Assembly: GCA_016706545.1 (NCBI GenBank)
Contig: JADJJK010000009.1
Location: 124,001 to 188,000 of the forward strand
DNA from: Myxococcales bacterium
GTDB lineage: Bacteria; Myxococcota_A; Polyangia; Haliangiales; Haliangiaceae
Length of the DNA stretch: 64,000 bases
Reading direction: 5' to 3'
Position numbers and translations under genes: made by a program. The notes under the pieces are model-generated. The model was given only the letters and a program-made list of their open reading frames with translations, searched no databases and had not been told where the DNA came from. Positions 44,655-54,824 of the stretch are shown piece after piece. Positions within the stretch are counted from its first letter, which is position 1; each line of letters starts with the position of its first letter.

Positions 44655-45287
44655 CTATTCGATCCAGCGTAGGGCCTGCAAGCTCAGCGCGCCCCAGGTG
44701 AAGGCCAGCCGCGCCGCCAGCGCCGGGCCGAGCCGACGACCGCCACGCCAGTACAGCATGCCGAGGGCCACCCCAAACAGCGCGGCGCCGAGCCGCGCGC
44801 CGAAGCTCCCCGGGCCGACGAGCGCCTCCGCCGCGCCGGCGATCAAGATCGAGCCGCTGCCGGACGCGCCCAGCGAGTACGCGCGCTCGAGGATCCAGCG
44901 CCGGAAGATCAGCTCCTGCGCGGTGGCCAGCGCGCCTGTCACCAGCGCCACGCCGAGCGCCGCGTCCAGGCTGCCGCGGACCGCGGGGCTCTGCCCCCAC
45001 CGGACCATCAGGCCAAAGCCGTCTTGCAGCACCGGCGTGGCCAGCGTCACCGCCGCGACGAGCCCGACGAGCCCGGCGAGCGCGCCAAGGAGGATCCCCT
45101 CGAGCGCCCCCCGGCCAGGCGGCGACAGGAAGGTCGCGCGCCGCGCCGCGACCGAGACCGCGGCGATGGCAAGGAGCGGCACCGCGACCGGGACCGGCAG
45201 CGCGAGCCCCGCGGGTGCGAGGGTACACGCGGCCAGGGCGGCCAGCTCCACCGGCAGCAGCCAGCGCGGCGAGGTCTGCTCCACCAT
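44655..45287 (-). CDS. CPBP-like (CAAX protease-type) membrane protein, degenerate
   Basis: A 210-aa polytopic membrane protein with about six to seven helices. The segment TAQELIFRRWILERAYSLG fits motif 1 of CPBP intramembrane proteases (ExxxR), although the first Glu of the EExxxR pair is Gln. The usual histidines of motifs 2 and 3 (FxxxH, HxxxN) are missing: AGAAEALVG and LGPALAARLAF stand in their places. It is therefore probably a non-catalytic relative, as many CPBP proteins of immunity or scaffold function are. The ATG at 45287 was taken; 45305 is an alternative. It is convergent with the LysR gene. Confidence 0.6.
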   Translation of the reverse strand: MVEQTSPRWLLPVELAALAACTLAPAGLALPVPVAVPLLAIAAVSVAARRATFLSPPGRGALEGILLGALAGLVGLVAAVTLATPVLQDGFGLMVRWGQSPAVRGSLDAALGVALVTGALATAQELIFRRWILERAYSLGASGSGSILIAGAAEALVGPGSFGARLGAALFGVALGMLYWRGGRRLGPALAARLAFTWGALSLQALRWIE

Positions 45288-45357
45288 CGCCTGGCAGGGT
45301 AGCACCGGCGCTCGCGGCGGGGTGGGCCTGGCGCCGGTCGTCGTGCCGAGGAGCGCC

Positions 45358-45395
45358 GCCGAAGCGCCGCCGAAGCGCCGCCGAAGCGCCGAGGA
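45358..45395. repeat. GCCGAAGCGCC tandem repeats
   Basis: Three to four head-to-tail 11-12-bp units lie upstream of the sigma-54 response-regulator gene, in the gap between divergent genes. The function is unknown. Confidence 0.75.
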
Positions 45396-45510
45396 TCGCC
45401 GACGGATACCAGATCTTGCCAGCGTCCAAGCGGCGCCCGGCGTGCGTCGCCAAGGCGCCGCTCGCCCTGTATACAGGGTGGCGGCGTCGTGCTACCGCTT
45501 GAAGGCCGAC

Positions 45511-47101
<1,591 letters not shown>

Positions 47102-47118
47102 GCCGCCCGAGGGTCGCG

Positions 47119-48726
47119 GTGCAGGCGCAGCCAGGTCAGCGGCTCCGGGGAGCCTGGCGCCAGGTGCGTGGTCTGGCGATGCGCCACGCCGCGGCGCTGA
47201 CCGCGCTGCTCTTGCTCGGGCTGTTCGCGCGCTCGTTCTACCTGCGCTGGCAGATGCTGCTCGCGTCGCCGTATCCGCTCGGCGTGGATGGGTACTTCTA
47301 TCCCATCCAGCTCCGCGCGCTCCTCGAGCAAGGGCAGCTCGCGTATCCGGCCTCGCCGCTGGCGTTCTGGTTGATGGCGCCGCTGGCCGCCGCCACCGAT
47401 CCGATCACTGGCGCCAAGCTTGGGGCCGCGCTGGCGGGCGCCGCGGTGGTGTGGCCGGCCTACGCGCTGGGGGCGCGGCTGGGCCAGCGCCGCGTCGCCG
47501 GCCTGGCCGCGGCGGTGGTCGCGGTCTCGAGCACCGGCTCGCTGATGCTGACGGTGGACTTCGTGAAGAACAGCTTTGGCGTCTGCGCTGGGCTGGCCGC
47601 GCTGGCGGCGCTCCTGGCCGCGCTCGAGCGGCCCTCGTCGCGCTGGCGGCTGGCGCTGGCGGCGCTCGCCTTCGCCGCGGCGCTGGCCACCCACAAGATG
47701 GCGGCGGGCCTGGTGCTGCTGGCCGGGCTGCCCGCGCTGATCGCGTGGGCCTGGCAGCGCGGCGGTCGTGCGCTGCGCGTTGGTGGCGCCGCGCTGGCGC
47801 TCGGCGTCGTCGGTCTGGTGGTCGCAGGCGCGCTGGCGCCCGCACGCTTCTTGTCGCTGGCGCAGCTCGACCTGCTGCGCGGGGTCGTCACCGGGACCTG
47901 GCGCTGGGATGCGCCGGCGCTGGTGGTGGGCACCTACCAGCTCCCGCTCGATGGCGAGGCGTGGAAGGCGGGGCTCGCCTGCGCGCTCGCCGCGGTGGCG
48001 CTGCTCGGGGCTTCCCGGTGGGGCGCGACGCGCGAGCCGCGGCCAAGGCCGGAGGTCACGGCGCTGACCTGGGCGCTGCTCGGGCTCGGCCTCTTGCTCG
48101 CGTGGCCCGCGCTCGCCGTCGAAGATCCGCAGGGCCTGGGCTTTCGGTTGCGCCTGGTGGCGTTTGTCCCGATGGCGGCGGCGGCGGCGGTGCTGGTGGG
48201 GCAGGGCGCCGCCCTGGGCCTGGCGCTTGGCGATCGGTGGGCGGCAAGCGCGGGGCAGGCGGCGGCGGGGGCTGTCCTCTTGGTTCTCTTGGTGCTGGGG
48301 CTTGGGCTCTGGGTGGCGCGCGCGCCCGCGCGGCTCACCCGCGGCGTGGTCTACGCCCACCCGGCGATGATCGCCGCGGTCCGCGGCCTGGCGTCGGCGG
48401 TCCCGCGGGGCGAGCTGGTGTTGGTCTCCGAGCGGCACCTGGCGTTCATGGTCACCTGGTACGCGCGCGTCGACACCGCGGTCCACCCGGCGCGGCCGCC
48501 GCGGCATCGCTGGCGGCTCATGCCGCTGGCGTTCATCGGTGAGCGAACGCCCATGGCGCGAGCGCTGGCGGCGGCGCGGCGAAATCCAGCGCTGCCGCCG
48601 CCGCGCGGGTTCCACGCCATGCACCGCGATGGCCTGGTGCTGGTGTCCGAGGACACCTGGCCCTGGATCCTCGAGCAGCTCCCGCCAGCGGCGCGGCGCT
48701 ACTACGAGGAGTGGCGCTCGCTGTGA
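47119..48726 (+). CDS. GT-C type integral membrane protein
   Basis: A 535-aa protein with about ten to twelve TM helices, beginning after a short basic N-terminus. The first extracytoplasmic loop has SPYPLGVDGYFYPIQ, with an acidic residue at the place where GT-C and oligosaccharyltransferase-like enzymes hold their catalytic Asp. The C-terminal 130 residues form a soluble domain (LVLVSERHLAFMVTWYARV) without a recognised family. The GTG at 47119 is preceded by GAGGG. It follows the sigma-54 regulator by 17 bp, so the two may be co-transcribed. A role in glycan transfer is likely but not proven. Confidence 0.65.
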   Translation: MQAQPGQRLRGAWRQVRGLAMRHAAALTALLLLGLFARSFYLRWQMLLASPYPLGVDGYFYPIQLRALLEQGQLAYPASPLAFWLMAPLAAATDPITGAKLGAALAGAAVVWPAYALGARLGQRRVAGLAAAVVAVSSTGSLMLTVDFVKNSFGVCAGLAALAALLAALERPSSRWRLALAALAFAAALATHKMAAGLVLLAGLPALIAWAWQRGGRALRVGGAALALGVVGLVVAGALAPARFLSLAQLDLLRGVVTGTWRWDAPALVVGTYQLPLDGEAWKAGLACALAAVALLGASRWGATREPRPRPEVTALTWALLGLGLLLAWPALAVEDPQGLGFRLRLVAFVPMAAAAAVLVGQGAALGLALGDRWAASAGQAAAGAVLLVLLVLGLGLWVARAPARLTRGVVYAHPAMIAAVRGLASAVPRGELVLVSERHLAFMVTWYARVDTAVHPARPPRHRWRLMPLAFIGERTPMARALAAARRNPALPPPRGFHAMHRDGLVLVSEDTWPWILEQLPPAARRYYEEWRSL

Positions 48727-48800
48727 CCGGCGATGGTTCGAAGATTCTGGTGCCGCCGCAGGCCCTCGGCGCGGCGTACGATCGAGCTGCTCAAGAAAAG

Positions 48801-48852
48801 GCCGCAGCCGGCGCGCTTGGGTTGGGGGAGACGCTTGCGCGCCGGCTGCGGC
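48801..48852. terminator. Strong bidirectional hairpin terminator
   Basis: A perfect 16-bp stem, GCCGCAGCCGGCGCGC (48801-48816) with GCGCGCCGGCTGCGGC (48837-48852), and a 20-nt loop, lies between two convergent genes. On the minus strand it is followed by CTTTTCTT, so it should terminate the acidic-repeat gene intrinsically. On the plus strand it could act with Rho. Confidence 0.85.
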
Positions 48853-48921
48853 GAAGAAGGGCTGGTCACACCGGCTCACTGAGGGGCAAGGAGCTCACCG
48901 GCTGCGGCCAGCGAGACGTGC

Positions 48922-49575
48922 TCACGGTTGCGCGTCGAAGTCGATGTCTCCGTCGCAGTCGTAGTCGATGCCCTCTGACACGTCGTCATCATTGGCGTCG
49001 ATCAACGGGTCGCACGAGAACGAGACGTCGGCCTCGCCGTCGCAGTCGGTGTCCATGCCCTCGGGGAGCTGGTCGCCGTTTCGATCGATCAAGGCGGGCA
49101 GGCAGATGTCCAGGTCGACGTCGGCGTCACCATCGCAGTCGAGGTCGATGCCCTCCGGGATGTCATCGTCGCCGGAGTCGACCAGCTCCGGCAGGCAGAG
49201 CGAGGGCAGGTCGAGATCGACGTCGGCGTCGCCATCGCAATCGAAGTCAATCGCCTCGGGCACGCCGTCCTCATCGGCGTCCACCAGCGGCTCGTCGCAC
49301 CACGACATGTCGATGTGTCCATCGCAGTCGAGATCGAAGCCATTGGGGATGATGTCCGCGTCGCCCAGATCGATGAACGGGGCCGCGCACTCGAAACCAA
49401 AGCGCAGGTCCGCCTTCTGGTTGGAGTTGAGGTCCACGGCGTCGGTCTTGCCATTGCCGTTGGTGTCCATGAGCGAATAGCTCGTGGCCTTGGCGTGTTT
49501 GGGCGTTTCCTTCGACGAGCACGCGGCGAAGAGGGTGGAGGCAGCGAGCACAGAGGCGAGGGTTAAGAACTTCAT
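48922..49575 (-). CDS. Acidic-repeat lipoprotein, probably calcium-binding
   Basis: A 217-aa lipoprotein (ASTLFAACSSK; Cys19) whose mature part consists of about five tandem repeats of 30-35 residues. Each has Asp-rich loops DxDxDGxPE and IDxDCDGDADVDLD with two cysteines, like the thrombospondin type-3 and EF-hand calcium loops; for example PEGIDLDCDGDADVDLD and PEGMDTDCDGEADVSFS. Such surface proteins bind calcium and may form extended rods. The N-terminal unit (DTNGNGKTDAVDLNSNQKAD) is an EF-hand-like variant. The net charge is extremely negative. A single gene with a strong terminator downstream. Confidence 0.85.
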   Translation of the reverse strand: MKFLTLASVLAASTLFAACSSKETPKHAKATSYSLMDTNGNGKTDAVDLNSNQKADLRFGFECAAPFIDLGDADIIPNGFDLDCDGHIDMSWCDEPLVDADEDGVPEAIDFDCDGDADVDLDLPSLCLPELVDSGDDDIPEGIDLDCDGDADVDLDICLPALIDRNGDQLPEGMDTDCDGEADVSFSCDPLIDANDDDVSEGIDYDCDGDIDFDAQP

Positions 49576-49748
49576 GACTCAAGCAATACAGCACTCGGGG
49601 TCAAGCTCCGACAGCAGGCCGACATCAGGCCAGCGGTGTGCTGTTGGGCATGCAGCGCCTGCCAGGTCAGCCGCGAGTCGTAGATCCCAGCCGCGGTTTC
49701 AGGTTCGCGGCTACGGCCAGGAAAGTTCCTCGCTCGCTAGCTGCTCCG

Positions 49749-50756
49749 TCAGGGCAACGTGCCGCTGAGCATCAGGCCAAGTCCGCCTTCGCGTCCGGCG
49801 GGCACGAGCGGCAGCACCGCGGTGCGCGGCGCCGAGCCCTTGGGGCGAGTGAACCAGACCACGCCCGCTGCCACCGCGAACACCCCGGCGGTCGCGAACG
49901 AGACGTTGGCGATGGTGCTGCGTGAGCTGACCTTGTCGCGCAGGTCCTTGGCGTCGTCATAGAACAGCGTGCGGTTCTCGAGCCCCTCCGTCAGATCATC
50001 GGACGCCGAGCTGGCGGACATGCCCGCGCCGATGCCGACGGCGAGCGCCACGCCCGAGGGGATCGCCCACACCCACCAGGTCCGCATCAGGCCAGGCCCC
50101 GACGGGCCCACGGAGGGCGGGGCGTCGGTGACGGTCACCGACGCCAGCGCGTCCACCGGCGTGGCCAGCACCACGAGCTGGTTTCTGCGGTCGTCCAGCA
50201 GCACCAGCTCGCCCGCGCTCGCCTCGCCTGGCGCGGGCAAGATCGCGCGTCGGTCTGCGTCGAACTGGGAGGGCTCCGCGCTGCCGGTGGCCAGGGCCAC
50301 TGCGTCCACCATCTTCAGCGGATCGGACTCCACCACCACCTCGACCTCGCCGCTGGGCAGGCGTCGGGCGCGCGCGCGCACCGCGCCGTGGGCATCGACA
50401 TAGGCGACGGCGGCGTTGAACGGCTGCTTGAACTTGGGCGCCAGCCCTTCTTCCAGCTTGGCCTCTGGATGGATGGACAAGAGCCGGCGGTAGAACTGCT
50501 CGGCGAGCTCGGTCTGCCCCATCACCACCGCGGTGGAGGCGGCGAGGGTGTAGATCTCGAGCACCGCTTGCCGCGGCTGGCCGCCCTCGCGCAGCGCGTC
50601 GGCCAAAAGCTCCTGCGCTTGGTCATAGCGCACCTTCTCGACCGCGGCGCGCGCTTGGGCGAGCTTCTTGGATTGCGCGTGGGCAGGCGCGGCTGCCAGC
50701 GCCAGGGAGGCGAGCGAGGCCAGGCAGGCCAGGGCGATGCGACGGACCGTTACCAT
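49749..50756 (-). CDS. Exported TPR-like protein with one TM helix
   Basis: A 335-aa protein: signal peptide at residues 1-27 (ALAAAPAHA), TPR-like helices at about 30-110 (ARAAVEKVRYDQAQELLADAL, ELAEQFYRRLLSIHPEAK), a beta-rich middle and a C-terminal region with two hydrophobic segments (WAIPSGVALAVGIGAGM; FATAGVFAVAAGVVWF). It overlaps the end of the kinase gene by 7 bp and is therefore co-translated. The arrangement (kinase plus TPR envelope protein) parallels the operon at 17.5-20.5 kb and suggests a partner or substrate of the kinase. Confidence 0.75.
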   Translation of the reverse strand: MVTVRRIALACLASLASLALAAAPAHAQSKKLAQARAAVEKVRYDQAQELLADALREGGQPRQAVLEIYTLAASTAVVMGQTELAEQFYRRLLSIHPEAKLEEGLAPKFKQPFNAAVAYVDAHGAVRARARRLPSGEVEVVVESDPLKMVDAVALATGSAEPSQFDADRRAILPAPGEASAGELVLLDDRRNQLVVLATPVDALASVTVTDAPPSVGPSGPGLMRTWWVWAIPSGVALAVGIGAGMSASSASDDLTEGLENRTLFYDDAKDLRDKVSSRSTIANVSFATAGVFAVAAGVVWFTRPKGSAPRTAVLPLVPAGREGGLGLMLSGTLP

Positions 50757-52663
50757 TTGAGTTGCCCCGAGGATACTTCTTTCCCATCCGAGATCGTGAT
50801 GGAGAACGTCTTGGTTGTGCCATCGGCACGAACCGCGCGCACCTGATGCTGGCCCGCGGTCAGCGGGATGCGAAACAGCGGGGTCTCGCCGCGCGCCTTG
50901 CCGTCGATGAAGATCGCGGCGTACGGGCGGGAGTCCACGCTGTAGTAGCCAAGCTGCGCTGGCGCTTCACGGTCCGTGGCGCCGCCGCCTTTGGCGTCAG
51001 GTGGCGGCTGCGCAGGGGGCGCCTTCGCCAGCGCTTCGGTCGCTTTGGTCGTCACGTTGGTTACCGCTTCGGTGCGCGCCCGCCGAGTCGACCGACGACC
51101 CTTGCGCGGATCGGACGCCGTCGTCTCGGCCACGCTCGGCGTGACGGCCACGCTCGGCGTGACGGCCACGCTCGGCGCAGCGTCTCCGCTGGGCGCAGGC
51201 ACGTCGTCGGCCGAGGGTGTCGCGGCCGGTTGCAGCGCCGGTTGCAGCGCCGCCGGCTCTGCCGCAGCGGCGCTCGGGTCGCCGGGCTCGGCCGCGCGCG
51301 TGGGGGCCGCGGCCTGGCGCGCGGCCACGGGGGCTGGCGCCGTGCGCAAGAGGGTCACGGCGATCGCGGCGATCGCGGCGGCCACCGCCACCGCGCCGAG
51401 CAAGACCACTGGCCAGATCCGGCGCGGTCGCCTCGGGGGAGCCTTCTGCACGGACTCTTCGCGCAGCATGATGCTCGGCATCAGCCCGGAGTGCAGCGTC
51501 TCGGCGGCGCCGGGATCTTCTGCCTCGGTGACCGCCGCGCGCTCGGCGGTGGGCAGGTCCAGGTGGTGCAGCGCGCTGTCGACGATGGTGGTGTTCTCCG
51601 CCAGGCGCTCGGCGCACAAGGTGCGGACCGCCTCGGCGATGGTGGTGGCGTCGTAGGGCGCTGGCCGCGCCACGCGGCGCAGATCTTGACCGAGCGCCAG
51701 GATCGTCTGATAGCGCTGCTCCGGATCCCGCTCCAGGGCGCGGCGCACGACCTCGTCGACCTCGGCCGGCAGATCGGGCCGGAGCTGGGAGAGCCTCGGG
51801 ATCGGGTCCTCGGTGATCGCCTTCCAGATCAAGTAGTCGCTGGGCCGCGAGAACAGCCGGGTGCCGGTGAGCGTCTCCCACAGCACCACGCCCATCGCGA
51901 ACACGTCGGTGCGCGCGTCCACGCGCTGGCCCTGGATCTGCTCCGGAGCCATGTACGGCAGCTTGCCCTTGATCATTCCGGACTGCGAGAATCGGTCGGC
52001 GGTGGAGATCTTGGCCACTCCGAAATCGAGCACCTTGCACACGCCATCCGTGGTGACAAACAGGTTCTGCGGTGACACATCTCGATGGACCACCGGCGTC
52101 GGCTTGCCCATCCGGTCGCGGAGCTGGTGCGCGTAGTGCAATCCATCACAGGCCTGGCCCAGCAGGCCAGCCACCAGGGGCAGCTCATACGCGGTGCCGC
52201 GCGGCAGCACGCGCAGCAGCTCCTCGAGCGAGACGCCGCTTAGGTACTCCATCGCCAGAAACAGGCAGCCTTCTTCTTCTCCCAGCTCGTGGACCTGACA
52301 GATGTTGGGGTGCGACAGGTTCGCCACCACCCGGCCTTCGTTGATGAACAGCTCGATGAAGCGCTTGTCGTGGGACAGGTGCGAGTGCATCCGCTTGATC
52401 ACCACGAGCTTGGCGAAGCCCGCAGCGCCGCGGAGCCGGCCCAGGAACACCTCGGCCATGCCGCCCTGGCCGATCGGCGCCAGGAGCTGATAGCGACCCA
52501 GCGTGTCGCCCAGGATCTTGAGTCGTGCTGGTTCCGCCACGGTGGGATAGTACCGCACCAGGAGGGGGCTTGCCGGCTGTTGTCCAGGTGGGGGCTCGAA
52601 TCCGCGTCCCCGTTTGCGCGAGCGTCGCCGCGCCCCGCCGCGATGAGTCGCGACGAGGCGCAC
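50750..52663 (-). CDS. Ser/Thr protein kinase with C-terminal PEGA-like domain
   Basis: A 637-aa Hanks-type kinase. Glycine loop IGQGGMAEVFLG, catalytic Lys in LVVIKRM, catalytic loop VHRDVSPQNLF, DFGVAK, and MAPEQIQGQ. HRDVSPQN instead of HRDLKPEN is a variant common in myxobacterial kinases. A TM helix (IWPVVLLGAVAVAAAIAAIAV) follows near residue 425, then an Ala/Pro/Thr tether with short repeats (SVAVTP) and a small C-terminal PEGA-type domain (PYAAIFIDGKARGETPL). It starts at GTG 52663 with AGGA eight bases before; the first 50 residues are Arg-rich, so a later start near LKILGDTLGRY is possible. It is 10 bp downstream of the FHA gene. Confidence 0.9.
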   Translation of the reverse strand: MRLVATHRGGARRRSRKRGRGFEPPPGQQPASPLLVRYYPTVAEPARLKILGDTLGRYQLLAPIGQGGMAEVFLGRLRGAAGFAKLVVIKRMHSHLSHDKRFIELFINEGRVVANLSHPNICQVHELGEEEGCLFLAMEYLSGVSLEELLRVLPRGTAYELPLVAGLLGQACDGLHYAHQLRDRMGKPTPVVHRDVSPQNLFVTTDGVCKVLDFGVAKISTADRFSQSGMIKGKLPYMAPEQIQGQRVDARTDVFAMGVVLWETLTGTRLFSRPSDYLIWKAITEDPIPRLSQLRPDLPAEVDEVVRRALERDPEQRYQTILALGQDLRRVARPAPYDATTIAEAVRTLCAERLAENTTIVDSALHHLDLPTAERAAVTEAEDPGAAETLHSGLMPSIMLREESVQKAPPRRPRRIWPVVLLGAVAVAAAIAAIAVTLLRTAPAPVAARQAAAPTRAAEPGDPSAAAAEPAALQPALQPAATPSADDVPAPSGDAAPSVAVTPSVAVTPSVAETTASDPRKGRRSTRRARTEAVTNVTTKATEALAKAPPAQPPPDAKGGGATDREAPAQLGYYSVDSRPYAAIFIDGKARGETPLFRIPLTAGQHQVRAVRADGTTKTFSITISDGKEVSSGQLKW

Positions 52664-52673
52664 CTCGAAGATC

Positions 52674-53678
52674 CTATGTCTGGACGCGGACCTCGGCCTC
52701 GGGTGCCAGCGTCAGCCGGGTGGCGCCGCCGCCTTGCGAGCGCTCGATGAGCCGGTTGCCCGCGAGGCCGGCCTCGATCAGGTCCTTGCGACACCGGCTG
52801 ATCAGCATGTTGATCTCCGGCCGGGTCACCGCCGGGTTGCGCGGCCACACGATGGCGCGCACGACGTCATCGGGGATGAACGCCCCGGGCAGGTAGCCTT
52901 CGGGCGGCTGGAGCAGGGCGATCATCAGATCGAGCCGTCGATCCGCCAGGTACACCGCGCGGTCGCCATCGGCCAGGGTGAACACCACCCGGCCGCCGCG
53001 GGCCAGCATCTCGATGAGCACCTTGGACGGCAAGACCCCGGCGGCGCCGAGCGCGGTGGTCGCGCTATCGGAGCCCTCGGCCTCGAGCGTCAGCGTCTCC
53101 TTGCGGTACCCGAGCTGGTCGCCGACGGCGAGCAGCTCCATCGTCCCCGCCTCCACCGGCTCGCCGTTGCGCGTCACCTTGCCATCGGCGGACTCCAGGT
53201 ACACGTCGCCCTGGGCCAGGTGCAGCCGCAGCGCGCTCGGCGGCCAGCGCTTGACGATCAGGTCATCGGCCTTGTCGCCGCCGAGCACGAACGGGCTGTG
53301 GACCAGGCCAAAGCTGCTGCCGCTGCCTAGCCGGACGCGATACATGCCCTTGGCGGAGGCGCTGGGGCGCTGCACCTCCAGCTCGACCTGCAGCGCCACG
53401 CCGGGAAAGGCGATACGGTCGCCGTGCGCCAGCTCCTGGACCTTCTCGCACTTCTTGCCGTTTATCTCCAGCGCCGTGCGCCCGAGCGCCACCGCCACTG
53501 CGCCGTCTCCGGTGAGCTGGATCAGGGCGTGGCGTCGGCTGACGCTGGGATCGGCGATCACGATGTCGCAGTCGCCCTGCCGCCCGATCAAGAGCCCGGC
53601 CACGCCGACGCGGCGCGACACGCCATCTGCCGTGACCACGATACAGCGAATGCGCGGAGCCTCCATGACCGGGGCCAC
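52674..53678 (-). CDS. FHA domain protein with C-terminal winged helix
   Basis: A 334-aa protein. The FHA domain at about 15-90 shows GRQGDCDIVIADPSVSRRHALI, the phosphothreonine-binding Arg and Ser-x-x-His motif. A second FHA-like unit may lie at 110-195 (FVLGGDKADDLIVKRW). The C-terminal 100 residues (DRRLDLMIALLQPPEGYLPG, PEINMLISRCRKDLIEAG) look like an OmpR-type winged helix, so it may bind DNA when its FHA domain docks a phosphorylated partner. It directly precedes the kinase gene by 10 bp, which makes that kinase the natural source of the phospho-signal. Start at 53678, or at 53666 if the first Met is skipped. Confidence 0.8.
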   Translation of the reverse strand: MAPVMEAPRIRCIVVTADGVSRRVGVAGLLIGRQGDCDIVIADPSVSRRHALIQLTGDGAVAVALGRTALEINGKKCEKVQELAHGDRIAFPGVALQVELEVQRPSASAKGMYRVRLGSGSSFGLVHSPFVLGGDKADDLIVKRWPPSALRLHLAQGDVYLESADGKVTRNGEPVEAGTMELLAVGDQLGYRKETLTLEAEGSDSATTALGAAGVLPSKVLIEMLARGGRVVFTLADGDRAVYLADRRLDLMIALLQPPEGYLPGAFIPDDVVRAIVWPRNPAVTRPEINMLISRCRKDLIEAGLAGNRLIERSQGGGATRLTLAPEAEVRVQT

Positions 53679-53735
53679 TGTAGCAGGAGCTCGGCGCTGG
53701 ATGGGCCGACGTGGCCCATGCTAGCGTAGCCCATC

Positions 53736-54212
53736 GTGTCCAAGATCGTCGCCTGCTGGCTCGTCGCGTTGTCGTGGGCCGCCTGTTCGTATGGCTCCCC
53801 GAGCTTCGATGGCGTGGAGTTTCACTGTGACGCACGCCACGGTTGCCCACCGGGGCAGAAGTGCTCCGATGGCCTGTGCGGTAGCCCTGATCTTGGTCTG
53901 GTAGGGGTGGTCTGTGGCGAGACGTTTTGCAGCGCGCCATCGCTGTGCTGCGACGACTTCATCAACCCGCCGCGCTGCGTGCAGCCCGGCATCTCGTGCG
54001 CCCAGCTCCTCGAGTGCGACGGCAAGGAAGACTGCGAGGGCAACGAGACCTGCTGCGCCAGCGGCAACGACACCGAGTGCGTCGCGACCTGCAGCGCCAA
54101 CCGCACGGTGTGCAGCCTCGCCGAGGGCCAGTGTCCTTCCGGAGAGGCCCCCAACTGCTGTCGGGTGACCTCCAGCATGTACAAGGAGTGCTCGGCGTCG
54201 CCGTGCCGGTAG
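53736..54212 (+). CDS. Small cysteine-rich lipoprotein
   Basis: A 158-aa secreted protein starting at GTG 53736, with a signal ending ALSWAACSYG (Cys17 likely lipidated). The mature part has about 20 cysteines in clustered CxxxxxxC and CC patterns (HGCPPGQKCSDGLCG, LCCDDFINPPRCV, ETCCASGND, NCCRVTSS), as in many myxobacterial disulphide-rich surface proteins. No enzymatic motif. It is divergent from the FHA-kinase operon, with only about 57 bp between starts, so the two may share control. Confidence 0.8.
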   Translation: MSKIVACWLVALSWAACSYGSPSFDGVEFHCDARHGCPPGQKCSDGLCGSPDLGLVGVVCGETFCSAPSLCCDDFINPPRCVQPGISCAQLLECDGKEDCEGNETCCASGNDTECVATCSANRTVCSLAEGQCPSGEAPNCCRVTSSMYKECSASPCR

Positions 54213-54454
54213 CTGATTGCGCGCGCCGATGTGGCTCGCTGCGTCAAACTTCGACGGTCCGCGCGGGCAGCGGACCCGGTGGAGCCGGAGGCCGAAAAAA
54301 AATCGAGGCGACCTGTCGATCTGAAGCCAGCTCGTTCGACCGGCTATCAAACAGGTCGAGATTCGACGGGATCCATCGGGCCCAGGCTGGCGTCGGGTAC
54401 CGAAGGACTCCAGGATCTGCGAACCACAACGGCCCACCGGGCAAGGACACCGCG

Positions 54455-54808
54455 ATGCAATATCTGCTCTTGATCTACGACAACGAGAAGCTCTGGGACG
54501 ACATGGAGGAGGCCGAGCGCGGCAAGCTGTTTGGCGAGTACTCGCAGTTTAGCCAGGACATCAAGAAGTCCGGCCACATGGTCGCGGGGGACGCGCTGCA
54601 GCCGGTGCATACCGCGACCACGGTGCGAGTCCGCGACGGCAAGGTCACCAAGACCGATGGGCCCTTCGCGGAGACCCGCGAGCAGCTCGGCGGGTACTAC
54701 CTGGTGGAGGCCAAGGATCTGGACGAGGCCTGCGCCATCGCCGCCAGGATCCCCTCTGCGCGCATCGGCTCGATCGAGATACGGCCAGTCCTGGTCTTCC
54801 CGAGCTGA
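54455..54808 (+). CDS. YCII/DGPF domain protein
   Basis: A 117-aa YCII-related protein with the typical MQYLLLIYDNEKLW start, the DGPF signature (TDGPFAETREQLGGYYLVEA) and LDEACAIAARIP. The small dimeric ferredoxin-like fold is shared with muconolactone-type enzymes, but the activity of DGPF members is unknown. AAGGA lies seven bases before the ATG at 54455. It is followed after 16 bp by an ECF sigma factor; DGPF genes are the standard partners of ECF42 sigma factors, so this is a functional pair. Confidence 0.93.
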   Translation: MQYLLLIYDNEKLWDDMEEAERGKLFGEYSQFSQDIKKSGHMVAGDALQPVHTATTVRVRDGKVTKTDGPFAETREQLGGYYLVEAKDLDEACAIAARIPSARIGSIEIRPVLVFPS

Positions 54809-54824
54809 GGCGAGGCGTTGACGG

